Assembly: GCF_001455965.1 (NCBI RefSeq)
Contig: NZ_LKKO01000102.1
Location: forward strand, 1-64,000
Direction of reading: 5' to 3'
DNA: 64,000 nt
Source: Methylobacterium sp. GXS13
Lineage (GTDB): Bacteria; Pseudomonadota; Alphaproteobacteria; Rhizobiales; Beijerinckiaceae
The position numbers were made by a program, and so were the translations under genes. Positions 44,620-53,474 of the stretch are shown here, one piece after another; position 1 is the stretch's first letter; every line of letters begins with the position of its first letter. The notes below the pieces were generated by a model, which was not told where the DNA came from, ran no database searches, and worked only from the letters and a program-made list of their open reading frames with translations.

Positions 44620-45069
44620 ATGATCTCTGTGCCGCGGATCGCGACTTTAGGTTTGGTGTTGCTGGCGGGGGCGTGCTCGCGTCTGCCGAACGTTCCGACT
44701 GCCTACAGTGCATTGCCGCGCACCGCTTCATCCGCCCCGGCGACGCCGGTATCCACGGTTCCGGAGGTGCCGGTCGCATCGGTCGTCGACCTGCCGCGCA
44801 TCGTCATTCCCGGGACCCTGAAGGTCCCGGCCGCCACGGTCGAGCCCCACGGCCTGAACCCGAACGCGGCCCTGGACACGTCCCGGCGCAGCCGCATGAC
44901 CTGGGAGGCGCTGCGCCCCGGCGATCTCCTGAAGCCGCCGGTTCTCGCATCCGCGGACGGGGCGGTATCGGCAGGTGTCGCGCCCCGGACCTACGACCGG
45001 GAGGCGGCAATGGACCGCCTGCTGAAGGGCGGTCGGGACGCCGCGAGCGGCATCTGCTCCGGCTGTTGA
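44620..45069 (+). CDS. Small lipoprotein ending in Cys-Ser-Gly-Cys
   Basis: A 149-residue protein with a lipoprotein signal (LGLVLLAGAC, lipobox L-A-G-A/C). A Pro/Val-rich central part (VPEVPVASVVDLPRIVIPG) precedes the end DAASGICSGC. The lipobox predicts membrane anchoring. Function unknown. See the CxGC finding. Confidence 0.65.
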   Translation: MISVPRIATLGLVLLAGACSRLPNVPTAYSALPRTASSAPATPVSTVPEVPVASVVDLPRIVIPGTLKVPAATVEPHGLNPNAALDTSRRSRMTWEALRPGDLLKPPVLASADGAVSAGVAPRTYDREAAMDRLLKGGRDAASGICSGC

Positions 45070-45185
45070 TCTCGGGTTGCCGCGCGGCGTCATGGTTAGC
45101 CGATCGGGGCTCTCGGCGCGGTCTTTTTACGCACTGTTAACATGTCCGCCCCACGTTGCAGCCAGCGACCCGAGGGAGGCGTGGC

Positions 45186-45476
45186 ATGCGGACCTTGAAG
45201 GCGGAAGACGAGCAGGCGGTCGAGCGCCTGACGCTGCGGCTCCTCCAGGACGCTTATTGCGATCTCGCGGCGGTGCTCCGGGGCGCGCAGCCTGCGGCCG
45301 CCGCGGCCATCCTCGCCGTCATGGAACAGCGCGTCACCGACGTCCTCACCCGGATCTGCCAGCAGGGCTCGGAAGGCGCGGCCTCGGACCGGATCGCGAT
45401 CGCCGTGGGCGAGCGGATCGGCGAGGTCATGGATCAGGCGCACGGCCGGGACGGAAGCACGGCCTTGGCAGCCTGA
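45186..45476 (+). CDS. Small hypothetical protein
   Basis: A 96-residue helical, Ala-rich protein (EDEQAVERLTLRLLQDAYCD, later IAIAVGERIGEVMDQAHGRD). GGGAGGC precedes the ATG. No family recognised. Confidence 0.55.
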   Translation: MRTLKAEDEQAVERLTLRLLQDAYCDLAAVLRGAQPAAAAAILAVMEQRVTDVLTRICQQGSEGAASDRIAIAVGERIGEVMDQAHGRDGSTALAA

Positions 45477-45550
45477 GTTAGGTCGTCCGCGCGCCGGACG
45501 TGCTTCGCGGCCATTGCCAGTACCGATAACCCCGGCCCATCCTGCCGCGG

Positions 45551-46447
45551 ATGCGTCCGCCCGTTCCCCTTTCCGCCGTCCGGATCTTCGAGGCTGCAGC
45601 GCGGCGACGCTCGTTCAAGGCGGCGGCCGGCGAGCTGAACCTGTCGCCGAGCGCGGTCAGCCACGCCGTGCGCAAGATGGAGGAAATTCTCGGCGTCGCC
45701 CTGTTCGAGCGGAACGGGCAGGGCATCGCCCCGACCCCGGCCGGCGAGGCTCTGTGCGATCATGTCGGGGGCGCCTTCGCCGAATTGAATCGCGGCCTCG
45801 ACCTCGTGGCCAATCGCGGGCCGCAATTGCTGCGGCTGCACTGCGCACCGAGCTTCGCGGCGCAGTGGCTCGCGCCAAGGCTGGCGCGCTTCCTCAGAGA
45901 GCATCCGGGCTTCGAGGTGCGGCTGGCTGCCGGCATGGACTATGCCCGCTTCATCACCGACGAGTTCGACGCCGACATCGTCTACGGCCCGCCCCGGGGC
46001 GAGGGGCTGGTGCGCATGTCGCTCGGGCGTGAGACGGTAACGCCGCTCTGCGATCCCGAGCGCGCCGCCCGGATCGCCGGCCCCGCCGACCTGTTCGCGC
46101 AGACCCTGATCCAGAGCGACAACAAGCAGGTGCGCTGGACCCATTGGTTCGAGCGCAACCGGCTTACCGCGCCACCCACCGCCGCCATCCGCTTCGACCG
46201 GAGCTTTTTGGCCCTGGCGGCGGCGGCCGAGGAACTCGGCGTCGCCCTTGAATCCACCCGACTCGCCGAGCGGGAGATCGCCGCCGGTCGGCTGGTGGCA
46301 CCGCTCGCCGGGCGGGCGGAGGATATCAGCTACATCGGCCACCATTTCGTCTGCCCGGCCGATGCCCGCCGCCGGGCGCCCCTGCGGGTCTTCGCCCGCT
46401 GGCTCGCCCGGGAACTCGCGATCGAGCTGGACGCAGAACTCGCCTGA
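45551..46447 (+). CDS. LysR-family transcriptional regulator (GcvA-like)
   Basis: A 298-residue regulator. The N-terminal winged helix-turn-helix (VRIFEAAARRRSFKAAAGEL, then LSPSAVSHAVRKMEEILGVA) is followed by the periplasmic-binding-type effector domain (LHCAPSFAAQWLAPRLARFL). GcvA-like members share the FEAAAR and QWLxPRL blocks. It lies upstream of and in the same direction as the SDR/transketolase/TRAP genes (about 215 bp away) and is their likely regulator. Confidence 0.9.
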   Translation: MRPPVPLSAVRIFEAAARRRSFKAAAGELNLSPSAVSHAVRKMEEILGVALFERNGQGIAPTPAGEALCDHVGGAFAELNRGLDLVANRGPQLLRLHCAPSFAAQWLAPRLARFLREHPGFEVRLAAGMDYARFITDEFDADIVYGPPRGEGLVRMSLGRETVTPLCDPERAARIAGPADLFAQTLIQSDNKQVRWTHWFERNRLTAPPTAAIRFDRSFLALAAAAEELGVALESTRLAEREIAAGRLVAPLAGRAEDISYIGHHFVCPADARRRAPLRVFARWLARELAIELDAELA

Positions 46448-46661
46448 ACCGCGAGGGCAGGTGAATCCCATTCACCTGCAGGTGCAGGATTCGCGTTTGT
46501 CGCGCGGGCCGCCCCGGGCCAATGTCGCCGCAACGAACAAGACGCGAGGAAACGTCACCGCGAAGCCGTCGATCCCCGGATCGCGGTCGCCGGCTGGCCC
46601 TAGCCTCCGTCGCGACGACAGGCTTCGATGCCGCACGCGCGCGGATCGCCGGGAGGGTCCC

Positions 46662-47411
46662 ATGGTTCTGAACGATCGGGTCTGCGTGATCACCGGCACG
46701 GCCTTCGCCCGCGGCATCGGGAAGGCCACGGCGCGCCTGTTCGCGCAGTCCGGTGCCCGCATCGCCGTGCTCGACCTCGATGCCGGCCAGGCCGAGGAGG
46801 CCGCCCGCGACATCGGCTCCGGCCATATCGGCCTCGCCTGCAACGTGACCGACCGGGCCGCCTGTGACCGGGCCGCCGAGGAGATCGCCGCCCGGCTCGG
46901 GCGCATCGACGTGCTGGTCAATAATGCCGGCATCACCCAGCCGCTCAAGATCATGGACATCGCGCCGGAGAACTACGACGCCGTCACCGACGTGAACCTG
47001 CGCGGCACGCTCTACATGAGCCAGGCCGTGATCCCGGGCATGCGCGGCCAGGGCTCGGGGGCGATCGTGTGCATGTCCTCGGTCTCCGCCCAGCGCGGCG
47101 GCGGCATCTTCGGCGGCCCGCATTACAGCGCCGCCAAGGGCGGCGTGCTCGGCCTCGCCAAGGCCATGGCCCGGGAACTCGGCCCCGACGGGATCCGGGT
47201 GAATGCCGTGACGCCCGGCCTGATCCAGACCGACATCACCGGCGGCAAGCTCACCCCCGAGCTCAAGGTCGAGATTGCCAAGGGCATCCCGCTGGGGCGC
47301 CTCGGGGTGGCCGACGACGTCGCCAAGGCCTGCCTGTTCCTGGCCTCCGACCTGTCCGCGTACATCACCGGCGCGGTGATCGACGTGAACGGCGGCATGC
47401 TGATCCACTGA
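46662..47411 (+). CDS. SDR-family NAD(P)-dependent oxidoreductase
   Basis: A 249-residue classical short-chain dehydrogenase. Cofactor motif VITGTAFARGIGKATARLF, then VLVNNAGITQP, catalytic Ser in CMSSVSAQRGG and the YSAAKGG Tyr-Lys pair, and the C-terminal GAVIDVNGGMLI. An acidic residue after strand 2 (AVLDLDAG) suggests NAD. It starts the catabolic operon and probably oxidises a hydroxyl of the imported substrate. A GGGAGG site precedes the ATG. Confidence 0.92.
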   Translation: MVLNDRVCVITGTAFARGIGKATARLFAQSGARIAVLDLDAGQAEEAARDIGSGHIGLACNVTDRAACDRAAEEIAARLGRIDVLVNNAGITQPLKIMDIAPENYDAVTDVNLRGTLYMSQAVIPGMRGQGSGAIVCMSSVSAQRGGGIFGGPHYSAAKGGVLGLAKAMARELGPDGIRVNAVTPGLIQTDITGGKLTPELKVEIAKGIPLGRLGVADDVAKACLFLASDLSAYITGAVIDVNGGMLIH

Positions 47412-47423
47412 GGGGGGAGTCCC

Positions 47424-48290
47424 ATGTCGACCGATAGGCCGCCGACCGAACGGCCCCGCGCGGGGTCCAACGTCCCGCTCAGCGAGCGCGCCTACCGCAT
47501 CCGCCGCCACGCCCTGCGCATGGGCGAGGTCCAGGGCCAGGGCTACATCGCCCAGGCCCTCGGCATCAGCGACGTGCTGGCGGTGAGCTACTTCCACGCC
47601 ATGACTTACCGGCCCGAGGATCCCGAATGGGAGGGCCGCGACCGGTTCCTGCTCTCGATCGGCCACTACGCCATCGCCCTCTACGCGGCGCTGATCGAGG
47701 CGGAGATCATCCCGGAGGACGAGCTGACGAGCTATGGCGGCGACGATAGCCGCCTGCCGATGTCGGGCATGGCCGCCTACACGCCCGGCATGGAGATCAC
47801 CGGCGGGTCGCTCGGCCACGGGCTTGGGATCGCGGTCGGCATGTGCCTCGGGCTGAAGCGAAAGGGCTCGAAGAGCTTCGTCTACAACTTGTTCTCCGAC
47901 GGTGAGCTCGACGAGGGCTCGACCTGGGAGGCCGCCATGTCGGCGGGCTCGTTCAAGCTCGACAACCTGATCGGCCTCGTCGACGTGAACGGCATGCAGG
48001 CCGACGGCGCCTCCACGGGGGTGCTCAACTTCGAACCGCTGGCCCCGAAATTCGAGGCGTTTAACTGGTTCGTACAGCGGGTCGACGGCAACGACATCGA
48101 CGCGCTGGTGGCGGCCTTCGACGCCGCCCGGAACCACCCGGGGCCGCAGCCCCGGATCATCATCTGCGACACGCGCATGGCCAAGGGCGTGCCGTTCCTG
48201 GAAGCGCGCGAGCGCAACCACTTCCTGCGCGTCGAGCCGGATGAATGGCAGCGCGCGCTGGCGATCCTGGACGAAGGGAGGGTGCGGTGA
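47424..48290 (+). CDS. Transketolase, N-terminal (ThDP pyrophosphate-binding) subunit
   Basis: A 288-residue split transketolase subunit. The ThDP/Mg motif is SDGELDEGSTWEAAMSA with DVNGMQADG, preceded by GGSLGHGLGIAVGM. Split transketolases of this kind transfer two-carbon units and often serve specialised sugar catabolism rather than the pentose phosphate pathway. It begins 12 bp after the SDR gene and overlaps the C-terminal subunit gene by 4 bases (GTGA). Confidence 0.93.
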   Translation: MSTDRPPTERPRAGSNVPLSERAYRIRRHALRMGEVQGQGYIAQALGISDVLAVSYFHAMTYRPEDPEWEGRDRFLLSIGHYAIALYAALIEAEIIPEDELTSYGGDDSRLPMSGMAAYTPGMEITGGSLGHGLGIAVGMCLGLKRKGSKSFVYNLFSDGELDEGSTWEAAMSAGSFKLDNLIGLVDVNGMQADGASTGVLNFEPLAPKFEAFNWFVQRVDGNDIDALVAAFDAARNHPGPQPRIIICDTRMAKGVPFLEARERNHFLRVEPDEWQRALAILDEGRVR

Positions 48291-49309
48291 GACGCTCGAA
48301 ATACGAGAAGCCCGCTCCGCGGGAGGGCGGCAGCCTCAAGACCTCGGCGATGATCGCCTCGCTGGCTGCCCCCGGGCAGCGCACCAAACCCGCGCCCTTC
48401 GGTCATGCCCTGGTCGAGCTCGCCAAGACGCGCCCCGACATCGTCGGCCTGTCGGCGGACCTGTCGAAATACACCGACCTGCACATCTTCGCGCAGGCCC
48501 ATCCCGAACGCTTCTACCAGATGGGGATGGCCGAGCAGCTCCTGATGAGCGCGGCGGCCGGGCTCGCCCGGGAAGGCTTCACACCGTTCGCCACCACCTA
48601 CGCGGTGTTCGCCGCCCGCCGGGCCTACGACTTCATCTGCTTGGCGATCGCGGAGGAGAATCTCGACGTCAAGATCGTCTGCGCCCTGCCCGGCCTGACC
48701 ACCGGCTACGGCCCGAGCCACCAGGCGACGGAAGACCTCGCGATCTTCCGCGGCATGCCCAACCTCACGATCATCGACCCTTGCGACGCGCACGAGATCG
48801 AGCAGGTCGTGCCGGCCATGGCCGCCCATAAGGGGCCGGTCTACCTGCGGCTCCTGCGCGGCAACGTCCCGCTGGCGCTCGACGAGTACGGCTACACGTT
48901 CGAGCTCGGCAAGGCCAAGACGATCCGCGACGGACGCGACGTGCTGGTCGTCTCCTCCGGCCTGATGACCATGCGGGCGCTGGAGGTGGCCGACGCTTTG
49001 CGCGACGACCGGATCGACGTGGCGGTCCTGCACGTGCCGACGATCAAGCCGCTGGACGAGGCGACGATCCTGCATGAGGCCCGGCGCGGCGGCCGGCTCG
49101 TGGTGGTGGCCGAGAACCATACGGTGATCGGCGGCCTCGGCGAGGCGGTGGCGGGCCTGCTCATGCGCAACGGCACGATGCCCGAGCGCGGCTTCCGCCA
49201 GATCGGCCTCCCGGACGAATTCCTGGATGCCGGCGCCCTGCCGACGCTGCACGACCGCTATGGGATCTCGGCGGCCGCCATGGCGCGGAGCATCCGCGGA
49301 TGGCTGTGA
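48287..49309 (+). CDS. Transketolase, C-terminal (pyrimidine-binding) subunit
   Basis: A 340-residue subunit starting with GTG. The catalytic Glu lies in QMGMAEQLLMSAAAGLAREG, followed by FTPFATTYAVFAARRAYDFI and TGYGPSHQATEDLAIFRGMP. The C-terminal transketolase domain includes VVAENHTVIGGLGEAVAGLL. With the preceding gene it completes a functional ThDP enzyme. Overlaps the next gene by 10 bases. Confidence 0.93.
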   Translation: MRRSKYEKPAPREGGSLKTSAMIASLAAPGQRTKPAPFGHALVELAKTRPDIVGLSADLSKYTDLHIFAQAHPERFYQMGMAEQLLMSAAAGLAREGFTPFATTYAVFAARRAYDFICLAIAEENLDVKIVCALPGLTTGYGPSHQATEDLAIFRGMPNLTIIDPCDAHEIEQVVPAMAAHKGPVYLRLLRGNVPLALDEYGYTFELGKAKTIRDGRDVLVVSSGLMTMRALEVADALRDDRIDVAVLHVPTIKPLDEATILHEARRGGRLVVVAENHTVIGGLGEAVAGLLMRNGTMPERGFRQIGLPDEFLDAGALPTLHDRYGISAAAMARSIRGWL

Positions 49310-50181
49310 GCCGCCTCGCCTTCGTCGGCCTCGGCGCCATGGGCCTGCCGATGGCGGCCCACCTCGTCGCCGCGGGTTTCTCCGTGCGCGGCTACGACAT
49401 CCGGGCGGAGAGCCGCGCGGCGCTCGTGGCCCTGGGCGGGGCGCCGGCCGAGACCCTGGCGCAGGCGGCCGAGGGCGCCGACGTGCTCCTGCTGATGGTG
49501 GTGAACGCCGCCCAGGCCGAGGAGGTGCTGTTCGCGCGCGGCGCCCTCGACGCCCTCGCCCCGGACGGGATCGTGGTCCTGATGGCGACATGTCCGCCGG
49601 GGGCGGTGGAGGCCATCGCGGCACGCGTCTGCGCCACCGGCCGCCGGTTCGTGGATGCCCCGGTCTCGGGGGGGGTCGTCGGGGCGAAGGCCGCCAAGCT
49701 CACGATCATGGCCGCGGCCCCGGCCGCGACGCTGGCGGCGATCCGCCCGATCCTCGACGCGCTCGGCGACCGGATCTTCCATGTCGGCGAGCGGCCGGGA
49801 CAGGGCGCCACCGTCAAGGCGGTGAACCAGCTCCTGTGCGGCGTCCATATCGCGGCCGCCGCCGAGGCGATGGCCCTGGCCGGGCGGGTCGGGGTCGATT
49901 GCGCGGTGGTGCTGGAGATCCTCTCGGGCTCCTCGGCTGCGAGCTGGATGCTGCGCGACCGCGGCCCCCGGATGCTGGAGGTGGAGCCGGAGGTGACCAG
50001 CGCGGTCGACATCTTCGTCAAGGATCTCGGCATCGTGCTGGAGGCCGGCCGCAGCGCCGGTGCGGCCCTGCCGCTGGCGGCGCTGGCCCATCAGCTCTTC
50101 GTCTCGACTTCGGGCCGGGGCGACGGCGGTGCCGACGACAGCCAGGTCGTGCGCGCCTATCGCGCGCTCAACGGCAAGTAA
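49300..50181 (+). CDS. 3-hydroxyisobutyrate dehydrogenase-family (threonate dehydrogenase-like) oxidoreductase
   Basis: A 293-residue beta-hydroxyacid dehydrogenase. NAD motif VGLGAMGLPMAAHLVAAGFS, substrate motif DAPVSGGVVGAK, and catalytic Lys in GATVKAVNQLLCGVH. Members such as LtnD oxidise L-threonate or related sugar acids at C2 or C3. It overlaps the transketolase gene, placing it in the same pathway. The exact substrate is not determined. Confidence 0.9.
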   Translation: MAVSRLAFVGLGAMGLPMAAHLVAAGFSVRGYDIRAESRAALVALGGAPAETLAQAAEGADVLLLMVVNAAQAEEVLFARGALDALAPDGIVVLMATCPPGAVEAIAARVCATGRRFVDAPVSGGVVGAKAAKLTIMAAAPAATLAAIRPILDALGDRIFHVGERPGQGATVKAVNQLLCGVHIAAAAEAMALAGRVGVDCAVVLEILSGSSAASWMLRDRGPRMLEVEPEVTSAVDIFVKDLGIVLEAGRSAGAALPLAALAHQLFVSTSGRGDGGADDSQVVRAYRALNGK

Positions 50182-50208
50182 ATGTAGGGGCTTGAATGTA
50201 GGGGCTTG
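50181..50208. repeat. 14-bp tandem duplication
   Basis: AATGTAGGGGCTTG occurs twice back to back right after the dehydrogenase stop codon. Probably a slippage duplication. Confidence 0.9.
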
Positions 50209-50397
50209 CGGGCCGGCGCGGCTTGTCCGTGCGCCGCGGAGCCCGGATGATCCGCGCCGGAGAAGAAGCGGCGCGTGAGACGCACGATAACGGCACCGGA
50301 ACCCGTATCCGGGGCCGAATAACGGAGGGACGTACGATCCACATGACCGGCTAACGGCGGGGATCGGGCGGCTCGGGACGACCCAGGGAGTGAAATC

Positions 50398-51414
50398 ATG
50401 CGCGACACGCGTTTCAGCCGCCGCAGCCTGCTCGCCGGCGCGGCTGCCGTGCCGGTCTTCGGCATCCTGACCCGGCGCGGACAGGCGGCTGAGTTCTCCT
50501 ACAAGCTCGCCACCGGCCAGGACCCGACCCACCCGGTCAACGTCCGGGCGCAGGAGGCCCTCGACCGGATCCGCGAGGCGACCGGCGGGCGCCTGGAGAT
50601 CAAGCTGTTCCCGGCCAATCAGCTCGGCTCCGACACCGACCTGCTGGCGCAGGTGCGCAACGGCAGCGTCGAGTTCTTCAACCTCGCCACCTCGATCCTC
50701 GCCACCTTCGTGCCGGCCACGAGCCTGCCCAACACAGGCTTCGCGTTCAAGGATTACGACGCGGTCTGGTCGGCGATGGATGGCGGGCTGGGCAACTACG
50801 TCCGGGCCGAGATCGCCAAGACGCCGATCCTCACCGTCTCGAAGGTCTGGGACAACGGCTTCCGGCAGATCACCTCCTCGACCCGCGAGATCAGGACGCC
50901 GGAGGACCTGAAGGGCTTCAAGATCCGCGTGCCGCCGGCGCCGATGCTGACCTCGCTGTTCAAGGCCCTCGATGCCGGCGCGGCGCCGATCAATTTCAAC
51001 GAGCTGTATTCCTCGCTCCAGACCAAGGTGGTCGAGGGTCAGGAGAACCCGCTCGCCATCACGGCCACGGCCCGGCTCTACGAGGTGCAGAAATCCTGTA
51101 GCCTGACTGGGCATGTCTGGGACGGCTACTGGATCCTGGGCAACAAGAAGGCCTGGCAGCGCCTGCCGGCGGACCTGCGCCAGACGGTCTCGCGCGAGCT
51201 CGACCGGTCCGGCACCGACCAGCGCGCGGATGTGGCGACGCTCAGCCTCTCTCTGCGCGAGAGCCTTGCCGCCAAGGGCATCGCCTTCGTCGATGTGGAC
51301 CGTGCCCGCTTCCGCGACGCGCTGGGCCGGACGAGCTTCTACCGGGACTGGAAGGCCAAGTACGGCGATGCGGCGTGGGCGTATCTCGAAGACGTATCCG
51401 GCAAGCTCACCTAA
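50398..51414 (+). CDS. dctP: TRAP transporter substrate-binding protein (DctP)
   Basis: A 338-residue periplasmic binding protein of a TRAP transporter. The N-terminus has a Tat-type signal (FSRRSLLAGAAAVPVFG). The DctP fold shows LEIKLFPANQLGSDTDLLAQ, then FKIRVPPAPMLTSLFKALDA and VVEGQENPLAI; the Arg in KIRVP normally binds the substrate carboxylate. It sits 12 bp before the TRAP permease gene, and a paralogue is at 56095-57126. Confidence 0.93.
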   Translation: MRDTRFSRRSLLAGAAAVPVFGILTRRGQAAEFSYKLATGQDPTHPVNVRAQEALDRIREATGGRLEIKLFPANQLGSDTDLLAQVRNGSVEFFNLATSILATFVPATSLPNTGFAFKDYDAVWSAMDGGLGNYVRAEIAKTPILTVSKVWDNGFRQITSSTREIRTPEDLKGFKIRVPPAPMLTSLFKALDAGAAPINFNELYSSLQTKVVEGQENPLAITATARLYEVQKSCSLTGHVWDGYWILGNKKAWQRLPADLRQTVSRELDRSGTDQRADVATLSLSLRESLAAKGIAFVDVDRARFRDALGRTSFYRDWKAKYGDAAWAYLEDVSGKLT

Positions 51415-51426
51415 GGAACGGACGCC

Positions 51427-53319
51427 ATGCAAATCGACATCGCGGCCGTCGAGAGCGCGGCCGGGCTTGAGCTGGCAGGGCCGCCCCTGCGTGCCCGTAC
51501 CTGGCTGCGCAAGCTGGACGTGGCCCTGGGCTACCTCGTGGAGATCCCGGCAGCCCTGCTGGTGCTGGCCGAGATCGCCGTGCTGTTCGGCGGCGTGGTC
51601 AGCCGCTACGTCTTCCGCGAGCCGCTGGTCTGGTCGGACGAGCTGGCCGCGATCCTGTTCCTGTGGCTCGCCATGCTGGGGGCCGTGGTCGCCTTCCGCC
51701 GCGCCGAGCACATGCGCATGACCGCCATCGTAGCGATGTGCGGCCCGCGCATGCGCGCCTTCCTGGAAACGGTCGCCCTCGTGGCCGGCCTGATCTTCGT
51801 GGCGCTGGTGCTGGAGCCGGCCTTCGAATTCGCCAGCGAGGAGACCTTCGTCCAGACCCCCGCGCTGGAGCTCAACAACGCCTGGCGGGCCGCCGCCCTG
51901 CCGATCGGCTTCGGCCTGATGCTGCTCGTCGCGCTGATCCGCCTCTTGGAGACCGCCGACTGGCGGCTCACCGTCGGGGCGCTCGCCATGGGCGGCGGCA
52001 TCGCCGCCGGGCTCGTCGCCCTCCAGCCCGTCTTCGCGGGGCTCGGCAATCTCAACCTGCTGCTGTTCTTCGTCCTCGGCGTCGGCGCCCTGGTCTTCTC
52101 CGGCGTGCCGATCGCCTTCGCGTTCGGGCTGTCGACCTACGCCTACATCACCCTCACCACCGGCGCGCCGTCGATGGTGGTGGTCGGGCGCATGGACGAG
52201 GGCATGAGCCACCTCATCCTGCTCGCAGTGCCGTTGTTCGTGTTCCTCGGCCTGCTGATCGAGATGACCGGCATGGCCCGGGCCATGGTCGGGTTCCTGG
52301 CCTCGCTCTTGGGCCATGTCCGCGGCGGCCTGCACTACGTGCTGGTCGGTGCGATGTACCTCGTCTCGGGCATCTCCGGCTCGAAGGCCGCCGACATGGC
52401 CGCCGTGGCGCCGGTGCTGTTTCCCGAGATGAAGGCGCGGGGCGCCAAGGAGGGCGACCTCGTGGCGCTCCTGGCCACCACGGGCGCGCAGACCGAGACG
52501 ATCCCGCCCTCGATCGTGCTGATCACCATCGGCTCGGTCACCGGCGTGTCGATCACGGCGCTGTTCACCGGCGGGCTGCTGCCGGGCTTGGTCCTGGCCG
52601 TGACGCTCTGCGCCCTGGTCTGGTGGCGCTACCGCGGGGAGGATCTGAGCCACGTCGCCCGGCCCTCCGGGGAGGGGATCGGCCGGGCGCTGCTGGTGGC
52701 GGTGCCGGCCCTGGCGCTGCCGTTCGTGATCCGCTTCGCGGTGGTCGAGGGCATCGCCACCGCCACCGAGGTCTCGACCATCGGCATCGTCTACGCGGTG
52801 CTGGCGGGGCTCCTGATCTACCGCCAGTTCGACTGGCGGCGGCTCTACCCGATGCTGGTCATGACCGCGACGCTGTCGGGGGCGATCCTGCTGATCATCG
52901 GCGCGGCCACCGGCATGGCCTGGGCGCTGACCCAATCGGGCTTCTCGCAGACGCTCGCGGTGGCGATGAAGAGCCTGCCGGGCGGCCCCGTCGGCTTCCT
53001 GTTCGTGTCGGCGGGTGCCTTCATCATCCTCGGCTCGGTGCTGGAGGGCATTCCGGCGATCGTGCTGTTCGGCCCGCTGCTGTTCCCGATCGCCCGACAG
53101 GTCGGCGTGCACGAGGTCCACTACGCGATGGTGGTGATCCTCGCGATGGGGATCGGCCTGTTCGCCCCGCCCTTCGGGGTCGGCTACTACGCCGCCTGCG
53201 CGATCAGCCGGATCCACCCGGACGCGGGCATGCGCCCGATCGTCGGCTACATCCTGGCCTTGCTCGTCGGCCTCGTCGTCATCATCCTGGTCCCCTGGTT
53301 CTCGATCGGGTTCCTCTGA
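51427..53319 (+). CDS. Fused TRAP transporter permease (DctQ-DctM)
   Basis: A 630-residue inner-membrane protein. Residues about 1-190 are the small DctQ subunit with four TM segments (ILFLWLAMLGAVVAFRRAEH is its signature). Residues about 205-630 are the large DctM subunit with about 12 TM segments (SHLILLAVPLFVFLGLLIEM, GSKAADMAAVAPVLFPEM, PPSIVLITIGSVTG). It uses the Na+ gradient to import the acid delivered by the binding protein. Only one permease serves two binding proteins here. Confidence 0.93.
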   Translation: MQIDIAAVESAAGLELAGPPLRARTWLRKLDVALGYLVEIPAALLVLAEIAVLFGGVVSRYVFREPLVWSDELAAILFLWLAMLGAVVAFRRAEHMRMTAIVAMCGPRMRAFLETVALVAGLIFVALVLEPAFEFASEETFVQTPALELNNAWRAAALPIGFGLMLLVALIRLLETADWRLTVGALAMGGGIAAGLVALQPVFAGLGNLNLLLFFVLGVGALVFSGVPIAFAFGLSTYAYITLTTGAPSMVVVGRMDEGMSHLILLAVPLFVFLGLLIEMTGMARAMVGFLASLLGHVRGGLHYVLVGAMYLVSGISGSKAADMAAVAPVLFPEMKARGAKEGDLVALLATTGAQTETIPPSIVLITIGSVTGVSITALFTGGLLPGLVLAVTLCALVWWRYRGEDLSHVARPSGEGIGRALLVAVPALALPFVIRFAVVEGIATATEVSTIGIVYAVLAGLLIYRQFDWRRLYPMLVMTATLSGAILLIIGAATGMAWALTQSGFSQTLAVAMKSLPGGPVGFLFVSAGAFIILGSVLEGIPAIVLFGPLLFPIARQVGVHEVHYAMVVILAMGIGLFAPPFGVGYYAACAISRIHPDAGMRPIVGYILALLVGLVVIILVPWFSIGFL

Positions 53320-53332
53320 AAAACCCGGATTC

Positions 53333-53438
53333 GAAAGGTCCGAGACCTTTCGTGGGTCCAGGGCAAAGCCCTGCTCTCGAGCAGCCTGGTCCATCAGGGC
53401 TCCGCCCCGATACCCCGCCAAAGGGCTGAGCCCTTTGG
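53333..53438. repeat. Cluster of REP-like hairpins
   Basis: Four small inverted repeats follow each other: GAAAGGTC/GACCTTTC (53333-53351), CAGGGC/GCCCTG (53359-53373), CTGCT/AGCAG (53371-53384) and CCAAAGGGC/GCCCTTTGG (53418-53438). They follow the TRAP operon and may end its transcript or be a dispersed intergenic repeat; there is no T run. Confidence 0.75.
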
Positions 53439-53474
53439 AGACCCTGACGCACGCCTGAGCCCCGAGCTACCGCG

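Noticed and set aside
46326-48221. A 631-codon minus-strand open frame opposite the SDR and transketolase genes
   Set aside because: Same antisense artefact of high GC content; no recognisable domain.
49258-53421. A 1,387-codon open frame on the minus strand opposite the dehydrogenase and TRAP genes
   Set aside because: It is exactly antisense to four well-supported genes, has low-complexity Asp/Glu/Gln/Arg/His composition and no domain. High-GC codon use in the real genes leaves the opposite strand free of stops.
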